Shown: positions 24,251 through 36,369, numbered from the stretch's first letter. The stretch is DNA of 64,000 nucleotides from Malurus cyaneus samueli (GCA_009741485.1 CM019214.1:59691922-59755921), one strand, 5' to 3'. Made by a program: numbers and translations. Notes: generated by a model not told the origin, from the letters alone.

Positions 24251-25446
24251 TCTAGTTCTGGAAAAGATGTAGCACATTCACAGACCTGGATTTATACTAC
24301 ATTTTATATTTAATCAATGTTTTCCTTTACTTGTGAGATACTTTTACTTTCTTTTTTATCTGTGATGTTTTTTGATTTTATTTTGCAGCAGTGAAGGCAT
24401 TTAGTAGTTGAATAGTAAACAGTATAATAGAAATTAATTTGAAAATCTGAAACAACAGATTTCAAAAAGTGTACTCTAAAGCATCATAAAAATAGTATGC
24501 CTTTTTTTACCAAAACAAGCTCTAAATTTAGTGTTGCTCTTCCATAACCTGCAAGAAAGTTTTGTTATGTAGAATAATAACCCTTTTAAGATATTAACTA
24601 AATACCTTTTATTTATTTTAACACTTTCTTGTCTGTTGCAATAAATATAATGACATACCTCTGTAAGAAAGATAGTGAGGAAGATGCATCCTAACTCAGA
24701 AGTATTATTTTTCATACCTGGGAGCTTCCTTTGGGAATGCTTCCTCAATTAACAGAAGTTCATGGATCATTATGTTGCCCGAGGAATGATCTATTTTCCC
24801 AATTGAATTATGCATTATCATGGTGGTCATACAACTACTATAGCATTGCTATACATTCATTAGTATTCTTAAGATTAGACAGCAATTAGAATTTCAAATC
24901 AAACTTTTTCAGATGTTACACTTGAATAATCCTAATTTTGATACAAGAAATAAACTGATAATAAATTTCCTGAACTATATCTCACTACAAATTAATGGCA
25001 TTGTAGAGAAATGAACTTGAACACATGTGAAGAATTTGAGGTGACATTTTCATTATCTGTTAGTTAATGTGTTTCCTCCAATCTAAACTAAAAGAAAGTT
25101 ACCGAAATGTATGATTTGCAGTCACTGGCAATACAGACAAACATGCTGTATTCATGGAGGCTAATGCTTAGCAGTTATACAAATCTCAACCCTGCAATTT
25201 CCCTTCCTTTTATAAGGGTTTGTTTTGTTAATTTGATCGTGAAACTCAGTACTTGCTTTTTCAGTATTAAGAAGGAAAGTTTTGCACTTCCAGAAACTTA
25301 ATCATTACTCATAGTTCTGTTATGTCATAGTCTTTCAGAGAGAAGTTTAGTAATCAGGCAATCATAGAGTTCTTAAAGATTGAATAATGTTCATGGAAGT
25401 TTTGCCAGGTCTGTCTTCTACCTTACACTCTTCTTTCTTATAATAG
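24251..25446. other. AT-rich noncoding stretch, nothing recognised
   Basis: The right edge of the CR1 is uncertain. Beyond it there is unique AT-rich sequence. The minus-strand frame at 24476-24748 (90 codons) has no recognisable motif. Confidence 0.5.
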
Positions 25447-25594
25447 CGAGTGAAGAAACAAAGTCTGCACTGGATGATTTGGGGGATGAGCTTGGTGAAA
25501 AGCCATCAGCTTCTGACATCATCTGGGCAGGGATTTTGCGGGTCTACAACATTGGAAATGGCTGGAAGAAAGCAAGAAGAAAAACTCTTAGGTA
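25447..25594 (+). other. Exon-like open segment, product unknown
   Basis: A pyrimidine-rich run ending in TTCTTTCTTATAATAG precedes an open segment of about 49 codons. That segment ends at CTCTTAG followed by GTAGTA, so both edges resemble splice sites (acceptor AG, donor GT). The encoded residues are of ordinary protein-like composition (for example SALDDLGDELGEKPSAS and WAGILRVYNIGNGW), unlike the Leu/Phe/Ile-rich chance frames elsewhere. I do not recognise the family. Alternatives are a real short exon, a decayed ORF of a retroelement (a possible polypurine tract and LTR start lie 180 bp downstream), or chance. The donor GTAGTA is weak. Confidence 0.3.
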
Positions 25595-25765
25595 GTACTT
25601 GGGAGGAGATGATGTTTGACCAGTCTCTGGCTCTCACTATGAACAATCTTCACAGGCGTTATTTGGGACTTTTTTTACAGCAAAGGATAGAAAATAATGT
25701 CAATAAATGTACAATCAACATAGACCTGAATATCATTTAAAGCATAAATTAAATAAGTAATAAAT

Positions 25766-25805
25766 GATTATGGGGGTGTGATACGGTTTGAGGGTGCTGG
25801 GAGTA
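25766..25805 (+). other. Possible polypurine tract and start of an LTR
   Basis: ATGGGGG directly followed by TGTGATACGGTTTGAGGGTG resembles the junction between an ERV polypurine tract and the TG of its 3' LTR. An AATAAA lies further on (about 25866). I could find neither the LTR 3' end nor a target-site duplication, so this is tentative. Confidence 0.25.
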
Positions 25806-26170
25806 AAGGTGAGTTTTTTATTTGTTTATGATGGTGATGAAGAATAATTTTCTCTCATCTAAATAAAATAAACCTTGATAGTGTTAGAAATCATTATGCT
25901 CAGGTTGAGAAGAGAAATATAAGAAATAAGTATTTAATGTATTTTCAAGTTAATTGTAGTGTAAAGCAAAAGAACTCCCAAAGAGTCATTCTACTCCTAC
26001 TTCATATATTTCCAAAGTACAGTACACCACACCACAATAAGCCACCAAGAAGTATACAATGATAGAGAGAGAAAAACTGAAACTAAAGAATCAGTTCAAC
26101 GACCCAATTCTTCTTAACCAACCCTTTAAGTAAGGAGATGTAATTAAGAAGGCAGTTTTTACAGTGTATT
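25806..26170. other. AT-rich stretch, possible LTR remnant
   Basis: If the preceding junction is real, this would be LTR sequence. Otherwise it is unique AT-rich DNA. Nothing diagnostic was seen. Confidence 0.3.
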
Positions 26171-26282
26171 CTGACTTGGAAGGGACCCTCAAGGATCAAG
26201 TCCAGCTTGTAAATGAATGACCCAGAGAGGGGTCAAACCCACATCCCTGTTGTTACTAATACCATGCTCGAAACAACCAATC
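26171..26282 (-). mobile_element. tRNA-Ile-derived SINE with CR1-like tail (TguSINE1-type)
   Basis: Read on the minus strand from 26282, the sequence has a box A-like GGTTGTTTCGAGCATGG. It then has GTATTAGTAACAACAGGGAT, corresponding to the anticodon arm region of tRNA-Ile. Next comes a box B-like GTGGGTTTGACCCC, and finally a tail GGACTTGATCCTTGAGGGTC plus CCTTCCAAGTCAG, which resembles the 3' end of a CR1 subfamily. Known: TguSINE1 of zebra finch has precisely this tRNA-Ile head and CR1-type tail and depends on CR1 for mobilisation. About 110 bp is present. The first bases of the tRNA head are lost or diverged. Confidence 0.8.
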
Positions 26283-27634
26283 TAATCACAGAATCACAGG
26301 TCTTACTTTTTCTGTTCCCCAGCCTACACTCCACCTCTAATTTTGAAATTAGGCAATAAGTAAAGAAATTGAAGTAAAAATATGATATGAAATTAGCTAG
26401 TGTTCCTAAAATCCCAATGGCTCTAAGGTTACCATGGCTCATAATCTGTCTCATTGCATTGTAAAATGGCAATGGCTTGACTCCTGTACAAATTGAGAAT
26501 AGATATAAGAAAAGGTCCTTCAGATCCTTGACTTGTGTTAAAATGAAAACTGAGATCAAGAGCAAATATCTCCTGCAGGGATGAAAATTCTTTTTTCTAT
26601 TTGTAGACATTGCATGGTAGTAAAGTCTCTGATACTATTGACAGCTGTAGTTTTTTTAAGTCTGCTTCTATGTTCCTGGTCATATTTTCCACTTCTGAAT
26701 TTGCTACAAAGAACAGATAAGACAGCATTCTATTTTGCTTTGACCAAGAAGTGACTCTTTTCTGCAAGTCCTTTAATTTGTATCCATAACTAATCTGTCT
26801 CACACTAGTTTTTTGTTATTTTTATTTTTTTTCAGGTTCAGAAATAGTTTTATTTCTGATCACAGCCCCATGAGACCATTGACAAAGACTGAATGAAAGC
26901 TACCAAAAACTACATTATTTTTTTTTACCTTTATATCCTGCACACTACTGTGATTTTCATCCGTCTATGGAATTTTCAGGTTTACATTGTACATATATGA
27001 TTATAGAAAACACTGAAGAAATGAAGAATTATTTTCTTCAAATAGTATAGCTGTTGCATTTACAAAGCCAAATACATTTTGTCATATAGGACAAATCATA
27101 CTTCCATTTTTAGTATATATAGACTTGAAATACAAGTGGTATTTAAAGTTAATGCATCTCCACTTCTTTTAATTGTCATACAATAAAGATTGTGCTCTCA
27201 TAAGAGGTCTGTGAGCTAGTACAGGGTTTAATTTGATCTTTTAGCATGTAATGAAAACACAGTCCTTAGGGATTCTGACATAATTGAAGTTCATCTCTAA
27301 TGTTACTGAATTCAATTTGTGTGATGAGAAACAGTTGTAAGACAATTGTACATAAATAGAAAGTAAGAGGAGAAAACTAAAATATATTAATCCTCCCTTT
27401 TTTATACTTAAACATCAATGCTAACTGAAGTCTATGAAATGAAAATAAACATTTTTCTACAATTTATGCTTGCCCTTCGATGTCTTGTGATAATAATGAA
27501 TTTAGTTTAAAATGTATTTTAATGAGGAAAAACATCTAGATCCAGAATATTATCCTCTTAATACAGTTGAAAGGCTCTTGAGCTTGAACACATAAGCTTC
27601 TGATGTATGGCTTAATTTTAATAATTGCTAACAA
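26283..27634. other. AT-rich noncoding stretch, nothing recognised
   Basis: The minus-strand frames at 26233-26610 (125 codons, overlapping the SINE) and 26597-26803 have no recognisable domain. I treat them as chance. Confidence 0.5.
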
Positions 27635-27686
27635 TGAAAACATAGGTCCTTTCCAACCAAAACAATCCTGTGACTTTATGATAAGT
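27635..27686 (+). mobile_element. Tiny CR1 3'-end remnant (tentative)
   Basis: AGGTCCTTTCCAACCAAAAC then AATCCTGTGACTTTATGAT resembles the last 45 bp of CR1 (GGTCCCTTCCAACCCAAACC, then an ATTCTRTG repeat). The match is short and could be coincidental. Confidence 0.45.
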
Positions 27687-28453
27687 CACTGTCCCATAAA
27701 CAGCCAAACTGCTCTGTGAGTACTAACCAGACATGAGGCAACTTCCCCTGGAAACTGAATGAAATCAGCCACATTAGATGTTGGTGTTTTTAATTTTATA
27801 AGTCTGGTTTTAGTTCAGTAAACTCTTCAGGAATTCAAATGGGATCCACCTCTCAATTCCAGATGCTTAGAATGCACACAGACATCTGAGTTAGACGCTG
27901 CAGGCTATCATTATAGTCACTTAACCATTACTGTCAAGGGATAGATATGGGTACGTTTAGGGAGTGATTCTTTTAATCCTAAATTAGCTGCCTGAAAAAG
28001 GATACACTAATTGCTCCTCAGAATTTTTTTTTTGTTTGCTTGTTTGTTTCCTTTTATTGAACATAAGGTAAAATGAGGATGACTAGCTTAGTATATAGAA
28101 TTATAATATTTGGGCAGAAAAGCTGACACGTTTGCACACATGATGTTCCAGAAACTTCAGCAGACTTCTGACTGAGTTATGTAGGGTAGAAAATGTTCAG
28201 TCAGCATGAGGGAATGGGCAACTGGAAAACTCCCTGAAAGTCCCCAAAGGGAAGGAATGGAAATCTGAGAATTACTTTGAATTACTTTTTAAATTATTGC
28301 AGGGAACCTTGTATTTAGTTTTGCCAGCTTTCTTTTTTCAACTAATCGATAAGGGGTTAATTCGGTCTGTGTTTTGCATAATCACAGGGAGATTTAGCTT
28401 CAGCTACTTGCTATCAATAAATTAACTTTATGTTAGCAGTGTTTGTAAGGGCT
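27687..28453. other. Noncoding stretch, nothing recognised
   Basis: Unique AT-rich sequence with no open frame or element of note. Confidence 0.55.
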
Positions 28454-28531
28454 TTTCTTCTTCTTCTTCTTCTTCTTCTTCTTCTTCTTCTTCTTCTTCT
28501 TCTTCTTCTTCTTCTTCTTCTTCTTCTTCTC
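28454..28531. repeat. (TTC)n / (GAA)n trinucleotide microsatellite
   Basis: About 26 uninterrupted TTC units. The minus-strand frames through it read as poly-Glu or poly-Lys and are artefacts. The tract is pure homopurine-homopyrimidine DNA. Confidence 0.98.
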
Positions 28532-28782
28532 TGAAAAACACACTCTGGTAACTTGCAAAATGAAAGATTCTGCAGAAATCAAGATCTTTTTTTTCACTTG
28601 AGTAGATGGACAAGCATCAAGAATTAAAAAAAAAAACAACAAAAAAATAAACAAAAAAAACCCGAAACAAACAACCAGGACCATAACAGCATTTGGAACA
28701 GACGATACTCAAACTAGTGCTTGCAAAAATGCATTTACACTGTCTTTAGATCCAGCTGCAGGCCTTTCTTCCCCATGCAGTG
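28532..28782. other. Noncoding spacer with A-rich patch
   Basis: An A-rich patch with AAAC units lies at 28627-28670. Nothing else was recognised. Confidence 0.5.
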
Positions 28783-29196
28783 TGTGATTGCAGAGGTCTG
28801 GTCTCATGAGGGATCAGCTGTGAATTCAAGTAATAGTTGGGACTGTCAGGGGGCTTTATTGGGCCACACAGAGACAGTTCAAGTACAGCTGCCTGGGAAA
28901 GGGTAATTGTAGGGCAGACTTAGAGGTATGGAGTCATGGCAACTCCTGTTTTGGGGAGTTAAGGATTGCAGCCACCCTTGATGGGGTCCAGAGACAGAGA
29001 AGTAGCGGGGAGGTGAGGTCCAGCGAGAGGTGGTAGTTGACACTATGAGATCAGAGCCAAGCGAGAAATGGGGATTATGAAATAGTGAAGGTAACTTCAT
29101 TGGTTTTATAACATTGTTTATTGGTTTTATTTCCTTGTGTGGTTACTGTTCAATGTGTCCTGATTGGCATGACGTCTGTTCCCAGGAACACTGACA
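28783..29196 (-). mobile_element. Candidate ERV LTR (antisense) with promoter motifs
   Basis: Read on the minus strand, the motifs appear in retroviral LTR order. A CRE-like GACGTCAT (about 29168-29175) comes first, then a CCAAT box GCCAATCAGG (about 29160-29169) and a TATA box GTTATAAAACC (about 29102-29112). A clean poly(A) signal CCAATAAAGCCCC follows about 245 bp downstream (28852-28864). The proposed ends are sense TGTCAG at 29196 and CA at 28783. No matching target-site duplication was found, so the exact limits are uncertain and the copy may be truncated. The spacing would give a short U3, an R of about 220 bp and a U5 of about 70 bp, as in gammaretrovirus-like LTRs. No internal ERV sequence flanks it. 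Confidence 0.55.
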
Positions 29197-31044
29197 AATT
29201 AAAACAGTAATTGATTCATATTCTGTCTACACTTAACAAAAACTACAGCAATACCAAAAAAAACCCTCAAACCAACTAAATGCAATACCTGTGAGTGAGA
29301 GTGAGATAATAATTTTTCAAAATATTTCCTTGCCTCTCATGGAAGTTTTGATTAAGTGTTTTCCAGTAGCACTCCATCATATATAATACAACTTTATGAG
29401 GACTAGAAAAGTTAATCATGTTACAAGACACAGTGAAAGCTTTGGAAAGAAAAACATGATTAATCAAAAAAAAAAAAAAAGAAAGTCAGAGTTGGGGTAT
29501 TTATTGTGATTGTTTTTTGATTGGTTTGTTTTTATTGTTTGGGGGTTTTTTTAAGTTACACCACAATATATTGCTGTATGTTTTTGTCTTAGGCAGAAGT
29601 CATCAACCTGTTTATCTTCAGACTTCTTGTATCCAATTTTATGCCATTTGAAGTCTTCAACTCCTCATCAGAGTGAAGAGCTACTAATACCTACTCCAAA
29701 GGATGCTATAAGAATAAATTATTACAAATTGTGAAACACCATGATAGAATTTATAAATACCTGAATAAACAGAACCCTGTAGAGTTTTATAATTAACAGA
29801 ATAGAATAGATTCCTCTGGAGAGAAAAGAAAAGTGAAATGAAGTCAATATTACTTTGCAAAGATGAAGTTCAGAGAAAAGAGTGTAGTCCATAAGAGCTA
29901 ATTTTATCCATAAGTGCTAATATTATCAATACCACAGTGATTTTAGCATTCCTCACAGACACTAGTAAGCATGTTTGTTGATCATCCTGTGCATTTTTTT
30001 AAATGTTTTCATTCTTATAATTTCACAAGATTTTCTATAAGATCTTTTGTTGTTGTTGAACTACTTAACCCTTGCTTTTTTCAATCACTTAGGTCAAAGC
30101 AGGCAAAACTGACTTTTTGACATATTTTGGAATTTTGACATATGCTAAATTGACATATTAAGTTATGTCTGTCCCTCAGTTAATTCCTCTGGAAGGTACA
30201 GTGAACATAGCCATAGTGTAAATCCCAAAAAGCAGCTGGTTCCATGTACTGCTGTATGGTGAATGAGGTCTGTGAAGTATTTAATGCTGATAAATGAGCA
30301 GCTTGACACAAGGGAAAATGAACCAGGTAGATGTTCCTTGTGATGTTGAAGTGAGAAAACAAAGTAAAAATAGCACAAAAATACCCACACCAGGAGAAAA
30401 AAAAAATGCCAAATTCCTTTTTATTGTCCTAGTTGGGAAGTTCACAGTGAGCTCCTTTAAATTTAAATTTTTGTCTTGAAGTACTTTGGACACAGTTATT
30501 AGAAATACTGCTTTGTATTGTTTAGAAACATCTGAAGTATTTATGCAAACATTGACTTTCCACATGCAATGCAGTTGAACACACTTTAAATGGCAGAAGT
30601 CAGATCGTGGCAGAAGATTTGTTCTGTTCTTTTAAGCATTCTTATTAGTTTTTGTTTCTGCTCTTCCAATTCTGTTAAAATGATTGTGTAAGCCTTCATA
30701 TCCAAGAAAGTCAACAAATTTAAATGCTCTCTTGTTTTCTGCTTGCCTCCTAAATCCAATACATATGTTTGACTAGGACAACAGGGTGGACATTTCCAGA
30801 ATAAATACAGTTGTTCATACAAGGATATCTATGTTCCAAGAAAGGAAGTTCCTCTTTGGAGATTTGCATGAATTAAAAATGTCTGTACAAACAATATTTT
30901 CCAACCAAAACAAAGATTACATTCTGCATAGTTGAATCAGGATTTCCAAAACGATTTTGTCATTCTTATTTCTGTTTACTTCTACATAAAAGCAAGTAAC
31001 TCTCCAGTGAACAAACACCAAGGAATTTTGAGCAAGGGCAGAAT
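29197..31044. other. AT-rich noncoding stretch, nothing recognised
   Basis: Contains A/T-rich patches (29465-29480, 29510-29550). Overlapping frames on both strands at 30163-30565 have no domain signature. No named repeat was seen. Confidence 0.5.
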
Positions 31045-31136
31045 GAACGTGAGCTTGTTCTACTTGTTACTGCTTGAGCAGAGGACTTGGACTAGATTAT
31101 CTCAGAAAACACCTTACAACCTAGATGAGTGTTGGT
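31045..31136 (+). mobile_element. CR1 3'-terminal fragment
   Basis: TACTGCTTGAGCAGAGGACT then TGGACTAGATTATCTCAG and CCTTACAACCTAGATGAGTG follow, base by base with substitutions, the last part of CR1. There the text reads CTGCTTGAGCAGGGGGTTGG, ACTAGATGATCTC and CCTTCCAACC. The usual terminal repeat is replaced by a T-rich run starting at 31136. Confidence 0.75.
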
Positions 31137-31171
31137 TTTTTTTTTTTTTTGTTTGTTTTGTTTTGTTTTTT
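31137..31171. repeat. T-rich low-complexity tract
   Basis: Poly(T) with GTTTG interruptions, directly after the CR1 3' end. Confidence 0.9.
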
Positions 31172-32919
31172 TTTCTGTGTAATATTGATGATGCAAAACA
31201 TAATTTTAAAAACCCCAACAAATAACCCTGTAGTGCTTTCACTTACATAGTTACTTCTAGGTGTTTGATACTATACAAGAAGAAAAATATCAAGACCTTG
31301 CTCTGAGATTTTACACTGCACTCTGATTGGAAAGGCATTTTGACCAAATCAAGACATTCTGTGGCTTCTCTTCTGACAGTATTAGATGAGGAAATGTGAG
31401 TGTAAGACATTTGGAATAAATGTCCCAGCTACTCAACTGCATAATGTGTTTTTAGAGTTGTCATGGTATTTGAAATTTTTCACCAGCTTACTCTAGAATT
31501 GGTAACCAGTGTTTTGAAAAATTAAGGGACAGCAGTTCCATATCCATCTATTTGGGAAAAAAAATTCTCTCTTGAGAAGCATTCTTGAAGTGACTTCTGG
31601 AATTTTAACTTTTGATGAGAAAAGCTTACAGAATGCAGTTTGTTCAGTAAGCCTTAGCTTCTATTGAAACATGAGACACTGAAGTTATAATTAATTTGAT
31701 ACTGCATTTACATTCTTTTCTAATTCTTTCAGTAATACCAGTATGATATTTCAGCAATATACTCAAATCCACACCTGTTCCAGAAGGAGAGAAGAGTCAC
31801 AAAACAAAAGAGTGACTGCAGATTCTATCATTAATTACTATGTGGAAATAATGAAAAACAATTTACTTTTGATAAAGACTTCCTAATGTAACTCAGGTTA
31901 AAATGAGCTGTATGCTATAATTACAATGTGAATAAATACATTTTTTAAGCATCTTTCAAGCCATACGCACTAACAAAATACACTTGAAATGTCCCTATAT
32001 TTAACTACAGAGAAAAAAAAAAAAAAAGAAAAACAAAACAACAAAACCATCAAGTGATTGAAATATTTTAGCTGAATTTCAATGCATAGAAAAGTAAAGC
32101 TGTGGCTTTGCCTCTTCCCAAGGATCCACTGATTTATAGAACAAAGCTTATTTATGTCACACAGCTCTTTACAAGATGATCCTTCATGAGTTTTTTTTAA
32201 ACCTCCATTCAACAGTGAAGTTGTTCACATTATTGACTTTCAGCACAACACGCTTTCATTGTAATCTTGTAATCTCATTTGACATGTCATGGAGCAATTT
32301 TATTTCTCAACAATAATATTTATGAATTTCATTGTGAAATAATCACTTTAACCACTACAGGTAATACAGGCTCTTTACAGTATTGAAAATCAAATTAGAT
32401 TGGTGTTTTTCTGAACACTACTCTGATTCAACAGATTAACTTATCCTGAGGCCTCATCCTGAACTAACAAAGCCCAAAAGGAAATTACTTTCTGTTTGTC
32501 AACAACATATATCTTTCTGCTCTTAGATATCCCAGATGCCTTTCTACTTATTTCTTTTAAAACAGCTAATCAAGTTTCCAACCAGGTAAGCTATTAAGTA
32601 GAATTTCATTCTATGTGCCAGACTGCAAGTGTTTAAAATCCCAAACTTCAATAGCGATTGAAGTAGCTAAAATTACTATATATTTTCTATTACAAAATGA
32701 GATGAGATGTTTACAATTATCTATTTTAATTCCATAATCCATAAAATCTATGAGGTCCAATTAATTGAGCCCTTCCCAAACTAAACTTTTTCCTTCTTTA
32801 GAAATCTAGCCATTAAGCACCAAAAGTAAGTGATCATGAACTCATAGACCAACTTGATTATTTTCTGAAAGGACAATAGATAGCTGTGGGGCTCTCCTCT
32901 ATCTCCAGCAATGTAAGGT

Positions 32920-32920
<1 letters not shown>
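31172..32920. other. AT-rich noncoding stretch, nothing recognised
   Basis: Contains an A-rich patch at 32012-32044. No gene or named element was seen. Confidence 0.55.
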
Positions 32921-32951
<31 letters not shown>

Positions 32952-33043
32952 TAAAAGAAAAACAAATAAGTAAACAAAAAAAAAAACAAAAAAAACAAGA
33001 AAATCAGAAACAAAACCTTCAAACAAAAAAAAAAAACCAAAAA
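32921..33043. repeat. 28-nt poly(T) followed by A-rich tract
   Basis: T28 at 32921-32948 passes into an A-rich sequence with AAAC and AAAAC units up to about 33043. The T-then-A arrangement could fold back on itself. The minus-strand frames through it (poly Phe and Lys) are artefacts. Confidence 0.92.
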
Positions 33044-34514
33044 CCCTGTGAAAACTGAAGGAGATAAGGAAATTGACACTCAAATATATAGCTATGTTAG
33101 TGATATGAATATCAAATTCATTTTTTCAAGCTGTGTCAAAGGTAAAATTGTAATTAAAATACTTTCAGCTATTTTAATGAACATTGTGGAAAATTATACT
33201 TTATTATTAAGATAAATTCTCTTATGCATCCATTAACTTCAGAAAGAAGTCATTACTAGTCATAGATATCTGATACAAAAACAGGAAATCAATTGCCAGT
33301 TAAAAAAAATAGAGAGAATACAAATAGGTATTGTGAGGATTTTCATCAATGTTTGACTATAAGTAATGTAAACTAAATATTATATACTTTTTCTGAAACA
33401 CAAAGGAAAGCAATGTGCTCTGTGAAAACTATGCATAATCAAATGATAAGCCTATATTAAGATTTAAAGATGGGAACTTATCAGAAAAAAAATAAACCAT
33501 TTCCAGCTGAAGATGACTTCGCATTCTTAGAATAGCCTGATGTTGTTTTTATGCAATGTATCATAACAGTGGAAGAAACACATTACTCTATAATGCTTTA
33601 TATCCAATTCTGTGAGGCTTTTAGGACTGGGCATAAGGTTGCAGTCAGAAGACAAAAAAACTATAGCTATTATATTGTCTTCAGTTCAGAAATGCAGGAA
33701 AGTCACTGCTGAACTAGATTTCATCTTAGGATCTACCTGGTCTCCTGTAGCAAAACATAAGCCATGTTCAAGTGCCATTCATCTTGGGTATGCTCTTGTC
33801 TTTCAACAAGACTGAGATGCTTTTTCCCCAACTTATAAACATATTTTTCTGTTAATATCTTGGAAATTATTGGTGATAACTCTCTTCTGTGGATGTCTCT
33901 CTTTACCTGCAGAATGATTTCCTGACAAATTCAATTGAGATTTCTGTCTTGAGGAATGACCAACAACTTAACATGTGACAAACCATAGATTTCCCACTTT
34001 CAAAAAAATTGAATCAGGACGTGCTCAATAACAGCAAGAGGTTCAATATTCCACCTCCCCAACCACCTCCTATGTAAGAGGTATTTTATTCCAGTTTAAA
34101 AGAAAGCTCTCCTATTTAACCATTATTTTGGAATTGATGGAAAAACCTCTTTGGTTTACATTCATATTTCATTTTATTCTGTGTCCTTTTGTCTTTCTAT
34201 CTCAAAAGCAACTAAAAAGTAGCAGAGATATTGGATGTCTACAAAGATCTTAAATACTTTTCTCTCAGAAAATTCCCTGCACAGTCATCTGAACCACAGG
34301 AAACAATAGAGAGAATACAAGTTTATGTTCTTTTTTCATACTTCCCTTTCCATTACAAACTGCAACAAACTGAAGATCTAATAAGTTCAAAATACTGCAT
34401 TGCCTTGTACACTTACTGTTTTCTTACACTTCTATGTAAAAGATAAAAATAACTTCATGGGATTCTGGAAATTCATCCCAAACAGTGCTGCATGGTCAAA
34501 AAGTGAAGATTAAC
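33044..34514. other. AT-rich noncoding stretch, nothing recognised
   Basis: No repeat family, RNA gene or plausible exon was recognised. The open frames here are short and without motif. Confidence 0.55.
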
Positions 34515-34745
34515 TGATGTAACCTACCTAGATTTCTGTCTGGCTTTTGACACAGTCCCACATCCTTTTCTCCAAATTGGACAGAAGGGTTTGAAGGTGA
34601 GCTGTTCGGTGGATAAGAAATCAGCTTGATGGACAGTTGTTGGAGGCTGGTGATGAGTGGCATTGTCCAGGGTCCAGTCCTGGACCGATGTTTTTCAATG
34701 ACACAGGCAGTGATATCGAGTGTACCCTCAACTCCCTTACAGGCC
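34515..34745 (+). mobile_element. CR1 LINE fragment, reverse transcriptase core
   Basis: TAGATTTCTGTCTGGCTTTT then GACACAGTCCCACATCCTTT encodes the CR1 RT phrase (L)DFCxAFDTVPHxxL, which includes the first catalytic Asp region of the RT. AAATTGGACAGAAGGGTTTG and CTGTTCGGTGGATAAGAAAT (W-x-x-R-W-I-R-N-type) follow. Next come GTCCTGGACCGATGTTTTTC, and a GACACAGGCAGTGATATCGA segment matching FINDxDSGIEC. Deletions remove part of the palm, including the expected QGSxLGP environment. The copy is 5'- and 3'-truncated and dead. Confidence 0.88.
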
Positions 34746-36369
34746 AGAATCCTGACAGATTAGTTCAGAAGGCCTTTCAAATTACATATTTGCCAAATTG
34801 CTGGAAACTTTTCCAAAGTTCAGTTCTATATGCTATATAGTATTTCATAGCAATTTCTTATAAATTCACAGCATAGGAATATAAGTAAATAGAACTTCAG
34901 AGAGCATTGTGGATTATTACTACAACTATGTTACCAAAAATATTTATTCAACATTCTCTCTTTTCTTGCACATTAAAATAGTTCTTCAAAAAGATGAGTT
35001 TTAAATTGAAATTCTAATTTCTTGATATCTGCATAAAAAGTTACATAGATAAAATTTCCTACTACCCACCACCGGTCACCCTTTCCCTGGCAAAATTACA
35101 AAGCACCACTTTTGTCTCATGCAGTAAGCATGTTCAGGAGATGTAAACATCCTCAAATATTTCAATCCATGTGTGCTTTTGAAAGCTCTGAGTGGTGATC
35201 ACTTAACAGATAAGGTGATGTATTCAAGTACTGCATTGTCTGACCTACTGAGATGCTTAACTGACTACAAACTTTTGAGAGCACATCAGTTTGTACTGAT
35301 CGAAAATCTGAAGTAAAAAGATAAATAGTAAATCATTTTGGTCTAAAATTTATTTTCATAAATATTTTTCTACATCGGAGGTTGCTTAAAATTCGAGGTT
35401 ATTTTCAATAAAAGCTTTTGCTTTAGCTGTAATTACATTCTTGCACTTCTGGTCTTTCTCCTTGTATTGTAATGTCAGTCCTGACACAATGACACAGCAA
35501 GTTACCTATATTAAGAGCTGATTAATGGATAAACCTCAGAAAACAGTAAATTAATTATCAGGTGATATAATATCAATTATTCTTCCAACTTGCATGTAAA
35601 TATGGAATGGTTTGTTTCACTAGAGAATTTTAGAAATGAAAAAAATACATTTAGGCAGAAAGTAAAACCCTTAGATAGTTAGCTGATAAATATATATGAA
35701 GTCTTTCTTTTTCTCTTCATACTCAGCTACTTCTTAAGTAAATCTTGAAGCAATATAAATATCAACATCAGCTGTGTTATTATAGTACTATCTATAATCT
35801 GCATCATAATTTTTCCATTTTGAGATCAACCCATACATACATTTGGAAGACATTCCAGTCATACTACTTTTTAAGAGTAATAACCTAGCACTAACAGAAC
35901 AGAAGTGAAAAAATCCTCAATCTAGTAACAAATAAAACCACCATTGTAAAGTTTAAGCTGTCATTTTTGTTATAGCATGTGCATTGTTCTATAATAAAAA
36001 TTCTGAAGTGCACAGGTGCTGGACTCCCGATTTATTTTCACCTTTTATTCAGTTAATAATCCATAAACTCCATCCATTACATAGCTGTGTCCTCAGGCCA
36101 CTTCAGCGAGTATTAAAACTTTTCTTTTTCCCCCAGTCTCCTGTATAACTATAATATCCTAACACCTTCACACACATCAGACCTAAGGCTGAAGTTAAAT
36201 ACTGAACTCGTTTCATTTGGTGCTTCATCTTTTTCAGGATCCGTACAGCTGACATTCTTCATTAAAAGAAAGTAAGGATATCATCTATTTCTTTACCTTT
36301 TCTAAGAATAATTTCTTTTTAACTTTTAGTGCAAATTTGGATTAGTGGGTCTGTATTTGTCAATATGGA
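34746..36369. other. AT-rich noncoding stretch, nothing recognised
   Basis: Unique AT-rich DNA. No gene or element was recognised. Confidence 0.55.

Noticed and set aside
26233..26610. 125-codon minus-strand frame
   Set aside because: It overlaps the SINE and has no domain. Length alone is compatible with chance in AT-rich DNA read in six frames over 64 kb.
28428..28684. Poly-Glu and poly-Lys minus-strand frames
   Set aside because: Products of the (TTC)n microsatellite and the adjacent A-rich patch.
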